A stretch of 51,582 bases of DNA from Desulfotignum sp. (GCA_011389575.1 JAABUB010000016.1:1-51582); one strand, 5' to 3'. Shown: positions 32,692 through 42,175, counted from the stretch's first letter. The notes: generated from the letters alone by a model not told the origin. Numbers and translations are program-made.

Positions 32692-33447
32692 ATGCAAAGC
32701 AAATATCCAGTTCTGGAAACCCATTTTACAGTGGACAGCCTCACCCTGACAGGGGAACTGTTTTTGCCAGGCACGGACCAGCCACCCCTGGTGGTGGGAT
32801 CCCACGGTCTGGAAGGCAGCCGGCACTCAGCCAAACAACAGGTATTGTCCCGGCTGCTGCCGGAAAACGGCATGGCTTTTTTCAGATTCGACCACCGGGG
32901 ATGCGGGGACAGCCAGGGCAGTTTTGTTTCAGACACCTCCCTTGCCACACGCACAAAAGACTTTGTGGCAGCAGTAAAACATGCCCTGCATATGGAAATG
33001 ACATCAACCGACCTGGGAGTGTTTGGCTCCTCCATGGGAGGAGCCGTCTGCATCAATGCCTGGCAGGAACTGGAAAAAACAGATGCCAGGGTCTGCGGCG
33101 GGGTATTGTGTGCTGCACCGGTAAAAAGCCGGACCATCCATAACATCCCCACCCGGGCCAATGACACCCGGCCGGCCCTGCCCCTGGATTTTTTCAGACA
33201 AAACCTGCTGTTTGATCTTACCAAACAGGCAGCAGCCCTTCACCATGTATTGATTTTCCACGGAGGTGCAGACCAGGTGGTGCCGGTATCCAATGCCCAT
33301 ATCCTTTTTGACAGCATGCAGCCCCCTAGAAAATGCATCACACAAAAAGGCGGGGACCACCAGATGTCTTCTGAAAATCATCAGGCGGAATTTGAAGCCC
33401 GGACCCTGGCCTGGTATAAAAAGATATTTGCCCTTTCTGTGTCTTAA
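32692..33447 (+). CDS. Alpha/beta hydrolase of the dienelactone-hydrolase/BAAT type
   Basis: The 251-residue product shows a classic hydrolase: VVGSHGLEGS, then FRFDHRGCGDS, the nucleophile elbow GVFGSSMGGAV, the acid in FHGGADQVVP and the His in GGDHQM. There is no signal peptide, so it is cytoplasmic. The substrate is unknown. The ATG lacks a strong ribosome site. It is divergent from rlmD and converges with cinA. Confidence 0.87.
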   Translation: MQSKYPVLETHFTVDSLTLTGELFLPGTDQPPLVVGSHGLEGSRHSAKQQVLSRLLPENGMAFFRFDHRGCGDSQGSFVSDTSLATRTKDFVAAVKHALHMEMTSTDLGVFGSSMGGAVCINAWQELEKTDARVCGGVLCAAPVKSRTIHNIPTRANDTRPALPLDFFRQNLLFDLTKQAAALHHVLIFHGGADQVVPVSNAHILFDSMQPPRKCITQKGGDHQMSSENHQAEFEARTLAWYKKIFALSVS

Positions 33448-33458
33448 ACCCGCACTGT

Positions 33459-34790
33459 TCAATTTTCCCCTGCCAGTTGCCTGCGCAAAACCTCCAGGGC
33501 CATGGCTGCAAATATCTTCTTGTTTCTGCTCCTGTCATCAAATGTAAAATGATACTGCCTGGCATCTGCCACCCCGGGGCCTGCCAGACCGATACACACG
33601 GTTCCCACTTTTTTCTCGGTGGGGCCGCCGCCGGGCCCGGCAATGCCGGTGGTGGAAACTGCCCAGTCCGCCCCGGATACCTGTCTTGCCCCTTGTGCCA
33701 TTTCCCGGGCTGTTTTTTCATGGACTGCTCCGTGGGTTTCCAGGGTTTCGGAGGCGATCCCCAGCACCTTTATCTTGGCTGCGTTGGCATAGGTGACAGC
33801 GGACAAAAGAAAATAATCTGAACTGCCGGGCACCTCGGTGATCAAATGGGAAATCAGGCCCCCGGTGCACGATTCTGCAACAGCCAGGGTCTGGCCCCGC
33901 TGTTTCAACAGCCGGCCCACCTCGGCTTCCAGAGCCAGGCCGGTCAGAGACACCACTTTTTTGCCCAGCTGCCGGACAACCCAGTGCCCGGCTTTTTCAA
34001 AATATGCCCGGGGGTCAGTTTTTTCAGCGTCCAAGTCTTTTTCACCTTGAATGGTGCTGTCAACCTGGATACTGCTGTCAAAAATTTTCTGGTTTTCAGG
34101 ACAAAATCCGGTGGAGTCAAAAACCAGTTTCACCTCAATGGTGGGAAAACTGGCCCGAAAACCCAGACGGATATCAGCAAACAGGTCATTAAAATCCTTA
34201 AGCAATGCCCCCACCCGGGATTCAGGCAGTCCGAAGATGGTGAGACGTCGGATATGCAGGTTCGGGGTCAGGCCGAATACCTTTGTGATATGGGGCACCA
34301 CCTGTGTTTCCATCATCTGTTTCATCTCCGAGGGCACCCCGGGCATACAAAAAAACAGACACTGGTTTAACTGAAAGCAAAATCCCGGTGCTGTGCCGTG
34401 GGTATTCTTCAAAACATCTGCTTTTGCCGGCAGCAAAGCCTGTTTTTCATTTTCAGGTGTCAGTGCAAATCCCCGGCGGGCAAAATATGTTTTCATGGAT
34501 TCATAGGCCCCGGGATGCAGCACCAGAGTCTGCTCAGCCGCTTTGGCACAGGCCTGGGCAGTAATATCATCGCTGGTGGGACCCAGGCCGCCGGTAACCA
34601 GGCAGATGCCGGCCCGCCGGGAAATGTGCAAAATTGTTTCACTAACAGCTTCTACATCATCTCCTCTGGCAGTAATCCGGGAAACCACAATGCCCAGCTG
34701 TTTGAGCCGGTCACATAAATAAGCGCTGTTGGTATCAACCAGATCCCCCAGCATCACTTCATCTCCGGTGGACAGAATTTCAGCAATCAT
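33459..34790 (-). CDS. cinA: CinA-like protein, nicotinamide mononucleotide deamidase
   Basis: The 443-residue protein has the N-terminal MoaB-like COG1058 domain (MIAEILSTGDEVMLGDLVDTN, VTGGLGPTSDD, CMPGVPSEMKQMM). It also has the C-terminal PncC domain (VAESCTGGLISHLITEVPGSS, STTGIAGPGGGPTEKKVGTV). The PncC part deamidates NMN for NAD recycling, and the N-terminal part has been linked to ADP-ribose pyrophosphatase activity in homologues. Length is normal. The ATG follows AAGGA. A middle insert of about 35 charged residues (near 240-275) looks lineage specific. Confidence 0.93.
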   Translation of the reverse strand: MIAEILSTGDEVMLGDLVDTNSAYLCDRLKQLGIVVSRITARGDDVEAVSETILHISRRAGICLVTGGLGPTSDDITAQACAKAAEQTLVLHPGAYESMKTYFARRGFALTPENEKQALLPAKADVLKNTHGTAPGFCFQLNQCLFFCMPGVPSEMKQMMETQVVPHITKVFGLTPNLHIRRLTIFGLPESRVGALLKDFNDLFADIRLGFRASFPTIEVKLVFDSTGFCPENQKIFDSSIQVDSTIQGEKDLDAEKTDPRAYFEKAGHWVVRQLGKKVVSLTGLALEAEVGRLLKQRGQTLAVAESCTGGLISHLITEVPGSSDYFLLSAVTYANAAKIKVLGIASETLETHGAVHEKTAREMAQGARQVSGADWAVSTTGIAGPGGGPTEKKVGTVCIGLAGPGVADARQYHFTFDDRSRNKKIFAAMALEVLRRQLAGEN

Positions 34791-34823
34791 ATCGAATCCT
34801 TATGTCAACTGGTGCGTTTTTGA

Positions 34824-36419
34824 TTATAGGTTTTTCGGGGTTTTCACCCCTTTTGACTCCAGGGCATTTATGTGTCCTTGTGTAGCCAGGGTATCATATA
34901 TATGGTGATTGAAAAACATGGCGTGGTTGGAGGAAAAAAAAGCCGGGTTTTTGCGGAACCGTGATCCGATGGCCAGCTGTTTTTTAAAAGTTTTATCCAG
35001 AAACTGCTTCACCTGTTTTCTGTCCCATCCTTTTGGGTGGACAAAATTCAGATACAAGGAAAGATCGCCATGGTAAAATTCACAGGTTTCAACACCCCGG
35101 GCATCTTCACTGTGTTTTGGCAGATTAAAAACCGCCAGGTTGAGATAATCGATATATGCCTGGTGTTCCCGGGTGAAATCAAGGGTTTTGCAGGCAGAAG
35201 CAGCATCTTCAAAAATGGTGCCGAACAACAGGTACACATAAGTGAAAATACCTGCCTGGTGAAGATTCTTCAAAATCCTGGATACCATGCCAAGGTCAGT
35301 GCCTTTGTGCATATTGTCCAGCACACACTGGTCCCCGGATTCCAGGCCCAGCTTGAGCATGCCGCAGCCGCTGCGTTTGAGTCGATGACAAAAATCCGGG
35401 TCTGCCAGGTCTTTTTCAAACCGCACAAACCCGTACCAGGTAAAAGGAATATCCGCTTCTGACCCTGCCAGTGCCCGCAAAAAAGCCGGGGTCATGGCAT
35501 TGTCGATAAAATGTATGGTACCGGGCGAAAATCGCTGATACATGGCCATGACATCATCCAGCATGCGGGAGGCGCGCCTGGCACTATAAGGACGGGTTTC
35601 CGCTTTTTCCGGACAAAACCGGCACTTGCGCCAGTAGCACCCGATGGTGCCCCGGAAAGGCAATATCCTGGTGGGGCTCAGATAGGTTTTTTGTACGGCA
35701 AACCGGTAATCCGGAACATAATGGCATCTCGTGGTGCCCGTCTTTCCCAGAAGGTCCAGCAGCGGTATTTCCCCCTCTCCTGGTATGATTTTATCGATGA
35801 GCCCGGAAAAAGGGTTCCCTGTCTTTGGCCGGCTCATCCAGGAAGAAATAAGGCCCCCGCCCATGACAATCTTTTTGTGGGCAAAATTCTGCCGGATCCA
35901 GCCGGCCAGAGCAAAACTTACCAGGGCCTGGTTGAGATAACACAAAGAGATTCCCACCCAGGCAGATTCCCACTGGGACAAAACCGGTCTGAGCATTTCT
36001 TCAAAATAAGGATAAAACGGGTTGGTCTGAAAGGTTTCTGCGCTTTTGTGCAGATCCCTGCTGCGCACGCCAGACAGTTTTTGGTCTGAATAATCACTGA
36101 GGGTCACTTTGAACCGGGACTGGTCCACTGCCAGAGACAGCAGTTTGTTCAAATCATACACCCGCTGGTGGTAACGGTCCTGGTTGGTATACAAACCAGG
36201 GTTCTGCAGGTCCGCCAGGATGGTTTCCCTGTTTTTCAGGGCCCGGGCAGACCAGGAGTCTGTGGGGGTAAGATCCTGGTTGATCAAAAACATCAATCCT
36301 TCAATACTGGCATCCACCACCTGGCAGGCAATGCTGTTTTCTGCCAGAGCCCCGGCAAGATAGGCCACACCGGCCGGCGGTTCACAGGGTTTTGTCACCG
36401 GCGGAAACACTAATAGCAT
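34824..36419 (-). CDS. B12-binding-like radical SAM protein, substrate unknown
   Basis: The 531-residue protein opens with LLVFPPVTKPCEPPAGVAYLAGAL, the start of the B12-binding-type domain in this superfamily. MGGGLIS and PGEGEIPLLDL close that half. The radical SAM part has CYWRKCRFC at the cluster site: four residues between the first two cysteines instead of three. The C-terminal half (SGCGMLKLGLESGDQCVLDNM) is the usual barrel. Such proteins act in cofactor, lipid or peptide modification, and no partner gene indicates which. The ATG follows AAGGA. Confidence 0.85.
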   Translation of the reverse strand: MLLVFPPVTKPCEPPAGVAYLAGALAENSIACQVVDASIEGLMFLINQDLTPTDSWSARALKNRETILADLQNPGLYTNQDRYHQRVYDLNKLLSLAVDQSRFKVTLSDYSDQKLSGVRSRDLHKSAETFQTNPFYPYFEEMLRPVLSQWESAWVGISLCYLNQALVSFALAGWIRQNFAHKKIVMGGGLISSWMSRPKTGNPFSGLIDKIIPGEGEIPLLDLLGKTGTTRCHYVPDYRFAVQKTYLSPTRILPFRGTIGCYWRKCRFCPEKAETRPYSARRASRMLDDVMAMYQRFSPGTIHFIDNAMTPAFLRALAGSEADIPFTWYGFVRFEKDLADPDFCHRLKRSGCGMLKLGLESGDQCVLDNMHKGTDLGMVSRILKNLHQAGIFTYVYLLFGTIFEDAASACKTLDFTREHQAYIDYLNLAVFNLPKHSEDARGVETCEFYHGDLSLYLNFVHPKGWDRKQVKQFLDKTFKKQLAIGSRFRKNPAFFSSNHAMFFNHHIYDTLATQGHINALESKGVKTPKNL

Positions 36420-36497
36420 CTGGTTGCATCCTTGTCTTATGTTTGTCCGGCCATGCTTGTATCATAATTTATAAGAAATTGCCCAAGAAAATCCGGA

Positions 36498-36523
36498 AAA
36501 TGTTTCTATAAACAGAAACATTT
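36498..36523. repeat. Inverted repeat next to the trp promoter
   Basis: AAATGTTTCT and AGAAACATTT (10-bp arms, 6-base spacer) end four bases before the trp -35. They lie between the radical SAM gene and the trp operon, and could be an operator for either direction. Confidence 0.75.
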
Positions 36524-36526
36524 GTC

Positions 36527-36555
36527 TTGACAACCTATGACAAATCGTTTAATTT
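36527..36555 (+). promoter_or_regulatory. Promoter of the trp operon
   Basis: TTGACA (36527-36532) and TAATTT (36550-36555) are 17 bases apart. The leader to trpE is about 170 nt. I see no leader peptide with consecutive Trp codons and no classical attenuator, so regulation is not by the E. coli scheme. The open frame through the leader has no coding features. Confidence 0.7.
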
Positions 36556-36733
36556 GCGCGTCAACCTGTAACCACAGCAAAACCCGGAACTGCAGAAACA
36601 CAATGAAGCAAACCTGTGTGACAAATATTGCAATGGTCTATAAAAAGATGTCCCATCATAACAGCCGACCCCTTATCATTCCCCTGCCCCTTATACCGGT
36701 GCCCGGGCCCGACTTCGCCCTAAAGAGGCTGCC

Positions 36734-38236
36734 ATGATCATCTCCCGATTCCCGGACAGAAAAACATTTTCACACCTTGCCAAAACCCACAATGTGGTGC
36801 CGGTGTGCACCCGGATCCTGGCAGATACCCACACCCCGGTATCCCTTCTGCAAAAATTTCATGCCAGGGATGCGGCATGTTTTTTACTGGAAAGTGTTGA
36901 GGGCGGAGAGCGCTGGGCCAGATACAGTTTTCTGGGGGTACGTGCCCACGGCAGCCTGCAGGTGTTTTCCGATCATGTGGAACTGGTCACCGGTAAAAAC
37001 ACCTCCCGCGCCCGGTGCACAACCATTGCCCATAACAACGATCCCCTGGCGGTGATCAGACAGATCATCCAGACATACGATCCTGCGGAAATAAAGGAAC
37101 TCCCCCGGTTCTGGACCGGCCTGACCGGGTATGTGACCTATGAGATGGTTTCTTTTTTTGAAAAAATTCCGGTATCGCTGCCAAAGAATACCCCCTATGC
37201 CCATTTTATCATTCCAGACCAGATGATCATTTTTGACAATATCCAGCAGACCGTAACCTGTGTGCAGATCTGTTATCTGGATGATGTTACAGCCCCGGAT
37301 ACCGCTTTTGACCAGGCATGTCAGGACCTTGAACACCTGCTGACCGTTATCCACACCCCTGCCGGGGTTCCGGATACCCCGAAAACACCGCCTGCGGAAC
37401 TTTCCTGCCAGATTCCCGACCACCAGTACCTGAACGGAGTCAACACCATCAAACACCACATCCTGGAAGGCGATATTTTCCAGGCTGTGTATTCTCTGCC
37501 TTTTTCCTGTACAACCAATCTGGATCCGGTCCTGTTCTACCGGGCCCAGCGGTATATCAACCCTTCTCCATACATGTTTTTCATGAATTTCACTGATATG
37601 GTCATTGCCGGGTCATCCCCGGAAACCATGGTGAGACTGGAGAACCGGGTGGCCACCCTCAGGCCCATTGCCGGCACCCGCCCCAGGGGTGCCACCGAAC
37701 AGCAGGACCTGGCCCTGGCAGATGAACTGCTCTCGGATGAAAAGGAGAAAGCCGAGCATATCATGCTCATAGATCTGGGCAGAAACGATCTGGGCCGGGT
37801 GGCGGCACCGGGCACTGTCCAGGTGACAGATACCATGGTCATTGAACGCTATTCCCATGTCATGCACCTGGTATCCAACATCACCTGCGATCTTACGCCT
37901 GGATATGATGCCTTGGACCTGTTCAGGGCCGCCTTTCCGGCCGGCACCCTCACCGGGGCCCCGAAAATCCGGGCCATGGAGATCATCTCCGGCCTGGAAA
38001 ACCGCCCAAGGCGGGTATATGGCGGTGCTGCCGGATATATCTCCTTTACCGGAAACATGGATTTTGCTATCACCATCAGAACCGCTGTCATGGAAGGCGG
38101 CACCCTCACAGTCCAGGCCGGGGCCGGCATTGTCCATGATTCAGACCCGGCCGCAGAACTTGAAGAATGCAGGAACAAGGCCAAAAGCGTGGAAGCCGCC
38201 TTGAAATTCGCCCTTTCCCATACAAATGGAGACTGA
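36734..38236 (+). CDS. trpE: Anthranilate synthase component I
   Basis: The 500-residue protein makes anthranilate from chorismate together with TrpG. LLESVEGGERWARYSFLG near residue 52 carries the Trp-feedback site seen in TrpE. GDIFQAVYSLPF, AGSSPETMVRLEN, RPIAGTRPRGAT, DLGRNDLGRV, FPAGTLTGAPKIRAMEII and the C-terminal QAGAGIVHDSDPAAE are the chorismate-binding signatures. An AGAGG ribosome site precedes the ATG. It heads trpEGDCF. Confidence 0.96.
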   Translation: MIISRFPDRKTFSHLAKTHNVVPVCTRILADTHTPVSLLQKFHARDAACFLLESVEGGERWARYSFLGVRAHGSLQVFSDHVELVTGKNTSRARCTTIAHNNDPLAVIRQIIQTYDPAEIKELPRFWTGLTGYVTYEMVSFFEKIPVSLPKNTPYAHFIIPDQMIIFDNIQQTVTCVQICYLDDVTAPDTAFDQACQDLEHLLTVIHTPAGVPDTPKTPPAELSCQIPDHQYLNGVNTIKHHILEGDIFQAVYSLPFSCTTNLDPVLFYRAQRYINPSPYMFFMNFTDMVIAGSSPETMVRLENRVATLRPIAGTRPRGATEQQDLALADELLSDEKEKAEHIMLIDLGRNDLGRVAAPGTVQVTDTMVIERYSHVMHLVSNITCDLTPGYDALDLFRAAFPAGTLTGAPKIRAMEIISGLENRPRRVYGGAAGYISFTGNMDFAITIRTAVMEGGTLTVQAGAGIVHDSDPAAELEECRNKAKSVEAALKFALSHTNGD

Positions 38237-38240
38237 AAGC

Positions 38241-38816
38241 ATGCAGGTTGTCATTATCGACAATTATGATTCTTTTACCTTTAATCTTGTCCACTATCTT
38301 TTGCATACCGGGGTTACAGTTGAGGTGTTCAGAAATGACAAGACCTGTGCTCAGGATCTTGCGGCCATGAACCCCGGCGCCATTGTGATTTCCCCCGGCC
38401 CGGGACGGCCTGATGATGCCGGTGTGTCCCTGGATGTGGTGCGGCAGTTATCCGGTAAAATTCCCATCCTGGGGGTCTGTCTGGGCCACCAGGTCATTGC
38501 CCAGAGCTTCGGCGGGACCATTGTCCACGCCCGCAGGATCATGCACGGCAAAACATCGGTCGTCACAGCCGACGGTACCCATATTTTTGCGGGGCTTTTG
38601 CGCCCTTTTCCGGTCATGCGCTACCATTCCCTTTCCGTACAGGAATCAGATCTTCCGGATTGCCTTGTGGTCACAGCCAGAACCGAAGACGGAGAGATCA
38701 TGGGAATCCGCCACCAGCACCACCCCACCCAGGGAGTCCAGTTTCATCCGGAATCCTTTATGACCACTGTGGGCAAACGCCTGATCCGCAACTTTATCAA
38801 AGGGGCTGCAAAATGA
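38241..38816 (+). CDS. trpG: Anthranilate synthase component II (glutamine amidotransferase)
   Basis: The 191-residue protein releases ammonia from glutamine for TrpE. IDNYDSFTFNLVHYL starts the class I amidotransferase fold. ISPGPGRPDDAG forms the oxyanion strand, GVCLGHQVIA holds the catalytic Cys, and GVQFHPES holds the His and Glu. The ATG at 38241 has GGAG eight bases upstream; the frame is open to 38226, which would overlap trpE. It could also serve folate synthesis as PabA, which the sequence does not separate. Confidence 0.95.
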   Translation: MQVVIIDNYDSFTFNLVHYLLHTGVTVEVFRNDKTCAQDLAAMNPGAIVISPGPGRPDDAGVSLDVVRQLSGKIPILGVCLGHQVIAQSFGGTIVHARRIMHGKTSVVTADGTHIFAGLLRPFPVMRYHSLSVQESDLPDCLVVTARTEDGEIMGIRHQHHPTQGVQFHPESFMTTVGKRLIRNFIKGAAK

Positions 38817-39832
38817 ATTTCACCCTTCTTCTCAACCGCATCATCGCAGGCCAGGACCTGACAGAAGACCAGGCCGCAGACATGATCACAGATATTTTTT
38901 CCGGCACCATCACCCCGGCCCAGGTAGGGGCGTTCATGGCAGCCCTGGCCACCAAAAAAGAAACCTTTGAAGAGCTGGCCGGTGCAGCCCGGGCCATGCG
39001 CACCAAAGCACGGCGCATCCAGGCCGTGTCCAAAAAAGTGATTGACACCTGTGGCACCGGGGGGGATGCGTCAGGCTCCTTTAATATCTCCACCGCCACC
39101 GCCTTTGTGGTGGCAGGTGCCGGCATCACCGTGGCCAAGCACGGCAACCGGAGCGTTTCCAGCAAATGCGGCAGTGCGGATGTGCTCGAAGCCCTGGGGG
39201 TCAACCTGGACCTTGATCCGGAAATCGTGGAAGAGGCAGTGAACGACATCGGCATCGGCTTCATGTTTGCCCCGGTTTTCCACGGGGCCATGAAATATGC
39301 GGCCCAGGCCAGGAAAGAATGCGGTATCCGCAGCATTTTCAACATGCTGGGCCCTTTGACCAACCCGGCTGCCGCCTCCTGCCAGATCCTCGGGGTCTAT
39401 GCCTCCCACCTTACCCAGATGTTTGCCAAGGCACTCAAGCTGCTGGGTGTGGAAAAAGCCTTTGTGGTCCACGGCCATGACGGCATGGATGAGATCACCA
39501 CCACAGATCTGACCCGGGTATCTGAATTGTCAGACGGTCATATCAAATCCTATGATCTGGATCCGCTGCAGTATTTTGATGACTATGCTGATCCTGCAGA
39601 CCTCAAAGGCGGGGATGTGCACACCAATGCCGCCATCATCCAGTCTGTTCTTGCCGGAGAAAAAGGCCCGAAGCGGGATATTGTTCTGATCAATGCCGGG
39701 GCCGGTCTTGTGACAGCCGGTGCTGCAGCCACCATCCACCAGGGGATACAACTGGCAGCCGATGCCATAGACACAGGCAGAGCAGAACAAAAACGCAATG
39801 ATCTGGTGCGGTTCACCCGGGAGAATGCATGA
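38813..39832 (+). CDS. trpD: Anthranilate phosphoribosyltransferase
   Basis: The 339-residue protein adds phosphoribose from PRPP to anthranilate. VIDTCGTGGDASGSFNISTA near residue 77 is the PRPP loop, followed by KHGNRSVSSKCGSADVLEALG and FMFAPVFHGAMKYA. The length is typical. The ATG overlaps the trpG stop by four bases (ATGA), so the two are translationally coupled. The long frame that starts in trpG is not used. Confidence 0.96.
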   Translation: MNFTLLLNRIIAGQDLTEDQAADMITDIFSGTITPAQVGAFMAALATKKETFEELAGAARAMRTKARRIQAVSKKVIDTCGTGGDASGSFNISTATAFVVAGAGITVAKHGNRSVSSKCGSADVLEALGVNLDLDPEIVEEAVNDIGIGFMFAPVFHGAMKYAAQARKECGIRSIFNMLGPLTNPAAASCQILGVYASHLTQMFAKALKLLGVEKAFVVHGHDGMDEITTTDLTRVSELSDGHIKSYDLDPLQYFDDYADPADLKGGDVHTNAAIIQSVLAGEKGPKRDIVLINAGAGLVTAGAAATIHQGIQLAADAIDTGRAEQKRNDLVRFTRENA

Positions 39833-39833
39833 A

Positions 39834-40631
39834 ATGAAACCTGAAGGGTTTATAAAAACCATGGTCCGGATAAAACAAGATGCGGTGGCACATAGCCACC
39901 GCACCCTGCCGCTGGCTGAGCTGCGCAAAGAAGCGGAAAAACTGCCTGCCGGGGCGGACTTTCACAAAGCCATGGCCCGGAGCACACTCCAGGATGTGGG
40001 TATCATTGCAGAAATCAAAAAAGCCTCTCCATCAAAAAAAGATATCTGCCTGGATCTGGATCCACATACCTATATCAGGGACTGTGAAAAGGCAGGGGCC
40101 AGGGCCATATCCGTGCTCACCGAAGAAGTGTATTTCAAAGGCAGCCTCAAGGATCTGAAAACCGCCTGCACTGCCACCCGTCTTCCTGTACTGCGCAAGG
40201 ATTTTATCATCAGCGCATACCAGATCTATGAAGCAAAGCAGGCCGGGGCCGGTTCCGTGTTGCTCATCACCACCCTTTTGTCCCGAAACCAGCAGACAGA
40301 CTATACAATCCTTGCAAGGGAACTGGGCATGGAGCCTCTGGTGGAGATTTCTTCTGAATGGGAATGTGAACAGGCCCTTGTCACCGGAGCCAAGGTGATC
40401 GGTATCAACAACAGAAACCTTGCCACGCTGGATGTGGACCCTGAAACCGCCCTGCGGGTTGCAGGGGTTCTTCCCGCAGATACCGTTCCGGTAGCAGCCT
40501 CGGGAATTTCCTGCCGCCAGGACATAAAAAAAGCAGTGGATGCCGGCATATACAATTTTCTGGTGGGAGAAAGCATTGTCCGGGCCAAAGACCGCAAGGC
40601 ATTTATCCGCTCCCTTTTACAGGATGCATAG
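39834..40631 (+). CDS. trpC: Indole-3-glycerol phosphate synthase
   Basis: The 265-residue barrel enzyme closes the indole ring. IIAEIKKASPSK has the substrate-binding lysine, and VLRKDFIISAYQIYEA, VEISSEWE, IGINNRNLATLDVD and AASGISCRQDIKKA follow. Length is normal. The ATG at 39834 is just past the trpD stop; an ATG at 39825 overlapping that stop is also possible. It is a separate protein from trpF here, not fused as in E. coli. Confidence 0.95.
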   Translation: MKPEGFIKTMVRIKQDAVAHSHRTLPLAELRKEAEKLPAGADFHKAMARSTLQDVGIIAEIKKASPSKKDICLDLDPHTYIRDCEKAGARAISVLTEEVYFKGSLKDLKTACTATRLPVLRKDFIISAYQIYEAKQAGAGSVLLITTLLSRNQQTDYTILARELGMEPLVEISSEWECEQALVTGAKVIGINNRNLATLDVDPETALRVAGVLPADTVPVAASGISCRQDIKKAVDAGIYNFLVGESIVRAKDRKAFIRSLLQDA

Positions 40632-40635
40632 GACC

Positions 40636-41307
40636 ATGGACCCATCCCGGTTTCAATCCCTGCCGCACCATTCTCCTTTCATCAAAATCTGCGGGCTCAC
40701 AGATCCGGACAATGCACAGGCATGCGTCCGGGCCGGGGTAGATATCATCGGGCTGGTGTTTTATCCCAAAAGCCCCAGGCACCTGGAAATCCCCCGGGCC
40801 GCGCAGGTTGCCCAACCCCTTTCCGGTCAGGTACCGATATGGGGGGTGTTTGTGGATGCCGGACTGGACACGATCATGGCCCATGTACACGCCTGCGGCC
40901 TGACAGGGGTCCAGCTCCATGGCAGTGAAACACCGGGCCTGGTGGATGCTTTGAAGGAAAAAAAACTGACCGTGACAAAAGCGGTTTTTGCCGCCGGATC
41001 TCCGTCTCTGGACGTCGTGCATACCTATGCCGCTGCCGACTGTTTTCTGGTGGAATGCGGGCTGGGAAAATTACCCGGGGGCAATGCCAGAACCTGGGAC
41101 TACCGCCTGGCCCGAAAAATTGCCGCCCAATACCCGGTAATGCTGGCCGGCGGGCTGACCTGCACCAATATCACAAAAGCTCTGGCTGATGCCGATCCCC
41201 TGGGTGTGGACATCTCCTCAGGTATGGAAACCGCTTTCGGCATCAAGGATATCCAGCAGGTGGCTGACCTGGTCAGGATGGTGAAAGGGCCGGATGCCAT
41301 GCGGTAA
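40636..41307 (+). CDS. trpF: Phosphoribosylanthranilate isomerase
   Basis: The 223-residue protein isomerises phosphoribosylanthranilate. FIKICGLTDPDNAQACVRAGVD holds the catalytic Cys, and GVQLHG and MLAGGLTCTNITKA are usual. A catalytic Asp near VDISSGME is present. It follows trpC by four bases; an ATG at 40624 would overlap trpC. It is the last trp gene: trpB and trpA are not here, and the next gene is on the other strand. Confidence 0.94.
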   Translation: MDPSRFQSLPHHSPFIKICGLTDPDNAQACVRAGVDIIGLVFYPKSPRHLEIPRAAQVAQPLSGQVPIWGVFVDAGLDTIMAHVHACGLTGVQLHGSETPGLVDALKEKKLTVTKAVFAAGSPSLDVVHTYAAADCFLVECGLGKLPGGNARTWDYRLARKIAAQYPVMLAGGLTCTNITKALADADPLGVDISSGMETAFGIKDIQQVADLVRMVKGPDAMR

Positions 41308-41316
41308 AACAGTGCA

Positions 41317-42015
41317 TCAGCGCACCACTATATTGGTGCCGGGATAGATATCAGCATCAGGGGCCAGTTTGTTGAGCTTGCGCAGTGCCGTCACAGTGGT
41401 ATTGTATTTTCGGGAAATACTCCACAGGGTCTCCCCTTTTTTCACAGTATGAAATATGCTGGCAGGTTTTTTGTCCTGCACAGCCGTGGATTTTTTTACA
41501 ACAGGCCTGGTTTCTGCGGATTGACTTGTGACAGGTTCCGGTGCTGCAGCCATTTTTCTGACAGCTGACAGCTTTTGTTCCAGGTTTCCCATCCGTTCGG
41601 TCAGTGAATCAAATTTCACCTGGGCAGCAACCTCAAGACGAGATATCTGCTGCTGCAGCCGGGCCAAAGTGGCATTCAGATCCGCATCAGTGCCGTCCCC
41701 CGCAGCAAACGATAATTTGGCCTGCATGTTTTCTATGGCAGCTTCCATGGATGCCAGGCGTTCCTGCATTTCCCCTGACAGGGTATCCCGGGAAACAGAA
41801 GGCACTGCCTGGGTCTGTGAATCAGATGACCTGAAAAACAAAAAAAACACCAACACCGTTACAACCAGTGCGCCGGCAATAATCAAGGTAAATTCATTTT
41901 TTTTCAACAAGGATGACCCGGCAGTCCTGGCACCGGCGGGGGCAGGCTTTTTTTTCCGGTTGGCGCTGACCTGGGCAGCGGCCGTTTTTGCATCTGGTTT
42001 ATCTTTTTGTTTCAT
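41317..42015 (-). CDS. LysM-domain membrane-anchored protein
   Basis: The 232-residue protein has a basic N-terminal tail, a single helix FTLIIAGALVVTVLVFFLFF (about 37-56), and a helical coiled-coil region (about 80-145, SMEAAIENMQAKL and LQQQISRLEVAAQ). A C-terminal LysM (FHTVKKGETLWSISRKYNTTV, 188-232) ends the protein. LysM binds peptidoglycan. The anchor faces the LysM into the periplasm. It converges with trpF with nine bases between. Function beyond wall tethering is not shown. Confidence 0.9.
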   Translation of the reverse strand: MKQKDKPDAKTAAAQVSANRKKKPAPAGARTAGSSLLKKNEFTLIIAGALVVTVLVFFLFFRSSDSQTQAVPSVSRDTLSGEMQERLASMEAAIENMQAKLSFAAGDGTDADLNATLARLQQQISRLEVAAQVKFDSLTERMGNLEQKLSAVRKMAAAPEPVTSQSAETRPVVKKSTAVQDKKPASIFHTVKKGETLWSISRKYNTTVTALRKLNKLAPDADIYPGTNIVVR

Positions 42016-42146
42016 CCCCTGCTCCTGTTTTTTTTAAGCTTTGTTTTTTTCTTTTCATATCATTTCTGAACATTTTTTTAAAACCGTTTCACACCTTTTT
42101 GTTTTATAATTTTCAATTCTTGCTTGTTTCATGGTTGGACAGGTTC

Positions 42147-42175
42147 TTGGATATATGGTAAAAGTATTTTATAAA
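42147..42175 (+). promoter_or_regulatory. Promoter of the SUMF1-domain gene
   Basis: TTGGAT (42147-42152) and TATAAA (42170-42175) are 17 bases apart and 27 bases before the start codon. Confidence 0.55.

Noticed and set aside
36537-36737. Open frame in the trp leader as a leader peptide
   Set aside because: It has no clustered Trp codons and no paired attenuator or terminator structure.
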